From UBA2108 sp002713215 (lineage in GTDB: Bacteria > Bacteroidota > Bacteroidia > Flavobacteriales_G > Salibacteraceae), in assembly GCA_937891015.1 (NCBI GenBank), contig CALAPY010000028.1, forward strand, positions 1 through 43,816: a DNA stretch of 43,816 nucleotides, given 5' to 3'. Below the pieces are notes generated by a model. That model did no database searches. It saw only the letters and a list, made by a program, of their open reading frames with translations, and was not told where the DNA came from. Every line of letters begins with the position of its first letter. Positions within the stretch are counted from its first letter, which is position 1. Below are positions 40,118-43,816 of this stretch, in pieces. Both the position numbers and the translations under genes were made by a program.

Positions 40118-42145
40118 TTAATCCAGTCCGGCCCTTTTAAGCAAGGCTTTATTGCTGGGTTCTTTTCCTCTAAATGCTTTATAAAGATTCATAGGGTGTT
40201 CGCTGCCTCCCTTTTCAAGAATATTGCTTCTAAATGCAGAAGCTACTTCCAGATTGAAAATTCCCTTTTCTTTAAAAGCTTCAAAGGCATCTGCATCTAA
40301 CACCTCTGCCCATTTGTAACTGTAATACCCTGAGCTATATCCACCGCTAAAAATGTGGGCAAATGCCGTAGAAGAAGAAATCCCTTCCATGGGTGGAAAC
40401 AGCGATGTTCGTTCCATGGCTCGTTGTTCCAATTCTGCAACCGACTCTGTAATTTCTTTTGAAGTCCCGTTCCAGGCCATATCCAATAATCCAAAGCTTA
40501 ATTGACGAATTGTATAGTATGCCTCCAGGTACTTGGCGCTTTCTATCAATTTACTGATTAGTTCATTTGGTATTAATTCGCCCGTTTCATAGTGCTTTGC
40601 ATACAGGTCTAGGCATTCTTTTTCGTAACACCAGTTTTCCATAAGTTGAGAGGGAAGTTCAACAAAATCCCAAAATACATTGGTCCCACTTAGCGATTCA
40701 TATTTCCCTTTAGCAAGCATTCCATGCAACGCATGACCAAATTCATGAAAGAGCGTTTTTACTTCCATGAAGGTTAATAACGAAGGTTCGGAAGAAGTGG
40801 CCTTACTGAAGTTACAAACAATGGAAATATGAGGTCGGGTTTCTTTTCCATTTTCAACAAATTGCCCCTGGTAAGAGGTCATCCAGGCTCCGGGCCTTTT
40901 TCCCTTTCTTGGGTGGAAATCAGCATAAAAAACAGATATAAAGTTATTGTTCATATCGTATACTTCATAAGTCTGAACATCAGCATTATATATTTGTATT
41001 CTATTATTTTTTATAAACGTAAGCCCATATAGTTTATTGGCAACTAGAAACACACCATTAATTACATTTTCGAGTTGAAAATAAGGCTTTAATATTTCAT
41101 CGTTAAAATTGTACTTTTCTAACTTTAATTTTTCACTCCAATACGAAAAATCCCATCGCTGTAAGGGAAGTTTTGCACCATGATCCGAAGCGAAAATTGC
41201 CACTTCATTTACCTGTTCTTTTGCTTTTTCAATTGATTTTTCAAGCAGGTCATTTAGAAAAAATTCGACATTTTGGGGAGTAGAGGCCATTCTTTCTTCC
41301 AAAACAAAATCGGCATGCGTTTTATAACCCAGAAGTTGAGCTCTTTTCAACCTTAGATTGGCAATTTCAATTACGATTGGTTCATTGTTGTTTTCGTTGT
41401 TTGTAAAACCTCTGCTGGCGAAAGCCCGAAACATTTTTTGTCTTAATTCACCGTTTTCTGCATAGGTCATAAAAGGCAGGTAGGAGGGGTACTGTAGATT
41501 AAATACCCAGCAATCGCTTCTATTGGTTTCCTGAGCTAATTCCGATGCTGCTTGAATTACAGAATCAGGTAACCCTTTTAAATTTTTTTCATCCTCAATA
41601 ACTAACTCAAATGCGTTGGTTTCTTTCAATACATTTTCTCCAAATTGGAGTTTCAGCTTAGAGAGCTGTTCATCAATTGTTTTGACTTGATCCTTAATAT
41701 CTTCTGATGCTAAAGCTCCGTTTCTGACAAATCGTTTGTAGGTCTTGTCAAGAAGCGTGATTTGCTCCGTTGAAAGTTTACTTTTATCAACGGTATCGAC
41801 TACATGTTTTACTTTTTCAAAGAGGGTTTCGTTCATGGTTATCTCATTACCAAACGCACTTAATTTAGGAGAAAAGGTTTTGGCAATTTCCTGAATTTCA
41901 TCATTGGTTTCCGCAGAATTCAGGTTGAAAAAGGTAGATGATAATTTTCCTAAGTTTCGTCCGGCCTGCTCCAAGGCCTCAATTACATTGAAGAAATTAG
42001 GTTTTTTTTGATTGCATATTTGGTCAATTTCTTTTCGGTTTTTGTCAATTAAAAGGTCCAATGCTGGCAGGAAATGCTCTGGCTTTATTTTTTCGAATGG
42101 AACTGTCTCAAATGGAGTGTTAAACTCTGCGGTAAAGGGATTCAT
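40118..42145 (-). CDS. M3 family oligopeptidase (Dcp-like)
   Basis: 675 residues from ATG 42145 (MNPFTAEFNTPFETVPFEKI...); an ATG at 42187 would add an unrelated 14-residue extension, so it is rejected. Zinc motif HEFGH at about residues 467-471 in FHEFGHALHGML, the M3 hallmark, with helical domains on both sides. The N-terminus (FEKIKPEHFLPALD) is the M3A oligopeptidase opening. No signal peptide, so cytosolic. The family hydrolyses short peptides (dipeptidyl carboxypeptidase/oligopeptidase A type). It is one of three peptidases in the window. Confidence 0.92.
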   Translation of the reverse strand: MNPFTAEFNTPFETVPFEKIKPEHFLPALDLLIDKNRKEIDQICNQKKPNFFNVIEALEQAGRNLGKLSSTFFNLNSAETNDEIQEIAKTFSPKLSAFGNEITMNETLFEKVKHVVDTVDKSKLSTEQITLLDKTYKRFVRNGALASEDIKDQVKTIDEQLSKLKLQFGENVLKETNAFELVIEDEKNLKGLPDSVIQAASELAQETNRSDCWVFNLQYPSYLPFMTYAENGELRQKMFRAFASRGFTNNENNNEPIVIEIANLRLKRAQLLGYKTHADFVLEERMASTPQNVEFFLNDLLEKSIEKAKEQVNEVAIFASDHGAKLPLQRWDFSYWSEKLKLEKYNFNDEILKPYFQLENVINGVFLVANKLYGLTFIKNNRIQIYNADVQTYEVYDMNNNFISVFYADFHPRKGKRPGAWMTSYQGQFVENGKETRPHISIVCNFSKATSSEPSLLTFMEVKTLFHEFGHALHGMLAKGKYESLSGTNVFWDFVELPSQLMENWCYEKECLDLYAKHYETGELIPNELISKLIESAKYLEAYYTIRQLSFGLLDMAWNGTSKEITESVAELEQRAMERTSLFPPMEGISSSTAFAHIFSGGYSSGYYSYKWAEVLDADAFEAFKEKGIFNLEVASAFRSNILEKGGSEHPMNLYKAFRGKEPSNKALLKRAGLD

Positions 42146-42266
42146 AAATTTAGTTTTTGCAAATGTATGTTTCCGCCTGTCAAACAATGTTTCTCGATTA
42201 ATGAAAAGGAGAAAGATTTTGTTAATTTCACAGTGTCAATGAATTAGAATTGATAAAGGCATAATA

Positions 42267-43816
42267 ATGTTAAATTTCAGAAGGTTCACTCTACTTGTAA
42301 TTGCTTGGTTTTTAGCCTTTTGTGTTGTTGCGCAAAAAGAGGCTAATAACTGGTATTTTGGGAATAATGCCGCCTTTCATTTTAATACTTTAAGTGGCAA
42401 TCCTGTAGCTATTTCCGGTAGCGCAATGAAAACACTTGAAGGCTGTTCAAGTATCTCGGACAGAACCACCGGTCGGCTACTTTTTTATACTGATGGGAGA
42501 ACGGTGTACAATCGAAATAATGTTACCATGACCAATGGTACCGGATTGCAAGGGCATAGCTCATCTTCCCACTCAAGTGTGGTGGTTCCATTTCCGGGGA
42601 ATAAGAACAAGTATTACATATTCACCGTACCGACAAATGCAAATGTTGGAGCAAAGTATTCAGTTGTTGATATGACTCAGTCATCGGGACTGGGAGCGGT
42701 AAGTACGACACAAAAAAACATTCAATTAGCACAAAGTCCGACTAATACGATGGCCTATCCGGTTGCGGATAAGTGTGCGGCTATTGGTCATTCGAATGGC
42801 CGTGATTATTGGGTGGTGGTTCAACACAATACAAGTTGGAGTTTTTATGCTTACCTGGTCACGTCTTCAGGAGTGTCAAATACACCAGTTATCAGCACCA
42901 TTACGCCAATTAGCTTAAGTGGACGTATTCCTCACTACGGGTGTATGAAAATTTCCCCGGATGCTAAGAAACTGGTTACTTGCTATGCTTCATTACAAAC
43001 CTTTGCATTATTTGATTTTAATAGTCGAACAGGTGCAGTAACCAATCAGATTAGCGTTAACAATGGTCAATTGGATTACGGTGTGGAGTTTTCTCCCGAT
43101 TCCAAGTTACTTTATGTAAATGGTAGGGGCGTTCGGCAGTACAATCCTTTTGCGGGGACCGCTTCACAAATTAATACTTCGGGCGTTCTGGTCTCTTCTA
43201 CGGGTATGAATCTTCAGGGACAGCTTCAATTAGGACCGGATTTAAAGATTTATTGGTCTAAGCTTTCATTTTCTGCGGGCAGTGTGGTAAGTAGAATAGA
43301 CTCTCCTAATGTTTCTGGTCTTGGATGTGCCTTTCGTGATACGGGAGTGGTTCTTACTTCAAGTGCAGTGGCTAGGTTAGGATTACCAACCTTTGTTCAA
43401 TCGTTTTTTACAACTACTACATTAGAAGTCAAAGATGCCTGTGATAGTAGCTGGGTAAAGATATCGGTAAAAGATACTGCTGCGGTGGATAGTGTTTTGT
43501 ATGTCTATGGGGACACAGCCAGCAAAAAGAATAGCTCATGGAATAAACTGGATTCCCACATTTTTTCTCAGCCGGGTAAGTTTGAGGTGATTGCCTATGC
43601 ATTTTATACAGATAAAAAGGGTAAGGTGGTGAGAGATACCTTGCGCGATACAATAGAAGTTCTTCAGGTTCCCATTGTTCAGTTGCCCAATGACACAACC
43701 ATTTGTGTTGGTGATAGTGTTCCGGGTTTGATTCTCAATCCCCAGTATTCTAGTCCTTCTGAACGTTATTGGCAAGATTCAAGTCAAAATGTATGGTATC
43801 AAATAGACACCATAGG
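42267..43816 (+). CDS. Large secreted protein, 3' end beyond the window
   Basis: The frame opens at ATG 42267 (MLNFRRFTLLVIAWFLA; signal peptide ending near VVAQ) and stays open to the end of the window, so the gene is partial (at least 516 codons). The start has the 'NNWYFGNNAAFHFNTLSGNP' opening of Bacteroidetes surface proteins (quoted in part: NNWYFGNNAAFHF), then beta-propeller-like repeats (YYIFTVPTNAN, MKISPDAKKLVTCYASL, VEFSPDSKLLYVNGRG) and, from about 390, Ig-like or PKD-like domains (CDSSWVKISVKDTA, TICVGDSVPG). It probably ends with a T9SS sorting domain outside the window. Probable gliding/adhesion-type surface protein; function inferred from the family look only. Confidence 0.8.
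   Translation, partial: MLNFRRFTLLVIAWFLAFCVVAQKEANNWYFGNNAAFHFNTLSGNPVAISGSAMKTLEGCSSISDRTTGRLLFYTDGRTVYNRNNVTMTNGTGLQGHSSSSHSSVVVPFPGNKNKYYIFTVPTNANVGAKYSVVDMTQSSGLGAVSTTQKNIQLAQSPTNTMAYPVADKCAAIGHSNGRDYWVVVQHNTSWSFYAYLVTSSGVSNTPVISTITPISLSGRIPHYGCMKISPDAKKLVTCYASLQTFALFDFNSRTGAVTNQISVNNGQLDYGVEFSPDSKLLYVNGRGVRQYNPFAGTASQINTSGVLVSSTGMNLQGQLQLGPDLKIYWSKLSFSAGSVVSRIDSPNVSGLGCAFRDTGVVLTSSAVARLGLPTFVQSFFTTTTLEVKDACDSSWVKISVKDTAAVDSVLYVYGDTASKKNSSWNKLDSHIFSQPGKFEVIAYAFYTDKKGKVVRDTLRDTIEVLQVPIVQLPNDTTICVGDSVPGLILNPQYSSPSERYWQDSSQNVWYQIDTI

Noticed and set aside
42012..42242. Plus-strand ORF over the start of the M3 peptidase
   Set aside because: Overlaps a strongly supported gene on the other strand and has no signature.
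350..43816. tRNA, rRNA and CRISPR arrays
   Set aside because: No cloverleaf-like or rRNA-like segment and no regularly spaced repeat-spacer unit were noticed on reading; a dedicated scan could still find a missed tRNA.

Overview
The window looks like a chromosome segment from a Bacteroidota (Bacteroidetes), most likely Flavobacteriia-like. The reasons are a type IX secretion (T9SS) type A C-terminal signal, an exosortase next to a PID-CTERM-like substrate, many SusC/TonB-type and Cys-lipobox lipoproteins (including the 'GCTDP..NY....DDQSC' motif), candidate TAnnTTTG -7 boxes, and the interspersed 'TCATCCTGAG...CGAAGGATG' palindromic repeat. No tRNA, rRNA, CRISPR array, insertion sequence or integrase was seen.

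Layout. 1-4785 holds a repeat-rich leader, a secreted M1 aminopeptidase, a TPR-sensor histidine kinase, and a 50-residue basic protein behind a promoter with two 22-bp-phased palindromes. 4786-9536 is an AT-rich accessory island. It carries a complete retron: a phosphoribosyltransferase-like effector, a winged-helix protein, an msr-msd RNA gene whose a1/a2 arms overlap the neighbouring stop and start codons, and a reverse transcriptase. Next come a multidomain HNH nuclease and a small orphan gene. The nuclease gene is bounded by two related, long imperfect palindromes that behave like integron attC sites: they share conserved ends, overlap the upstream gene's stop region, and are separated by one gene. 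This cassette-borne defence block is the most interesting part of the window.

9537-14928 contains small, poorly characterised secreted, membrane and cytosolic genes (LPP20-like lipoprotein, HExxH protein, VOC protein, Fn3-like lipoprotein). 14985-24141 has a methyltransferase, an ATP-grasp enzyme, an SRPBCC protein, a PA0069/Rv2578c-type radical SAM protein and a VOC/DoxX-like pair. It also has three loci that each look one nucleotide short of an intact reading frame, plus a TPR pseudogene remnant. 24142-29563 encodes an outer-membrane TonB-type receptor, an SLC12-like cation-chloride/amino-acid transporter and Fe/Mn superoxide dismutase.

29564-35444 has a roughly 190-bp inverted-repeat element, a TPR protein, and a minus-strand cluster of T9SS protein, PID-CTERM protein, exosortase and exosortase-associated membrane protein. 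35445-43816 has a sodium:solute symporter, a convergent glutathione peroxidase / M28 peptidase pair, a TolB-like lipoprotein, an M3 oligopeptidase and the start of a large secreted protein that runs off the window.

Functional picture: a heterotrophic bacterium with several peptidases for protein use, oxidative-stress enzymes, and two surface-sorting routes (T9SS and exosortase), into which a mobile anti-phage island has been inserted. Functions are assigned from motifs read by eye. No database search was possible.
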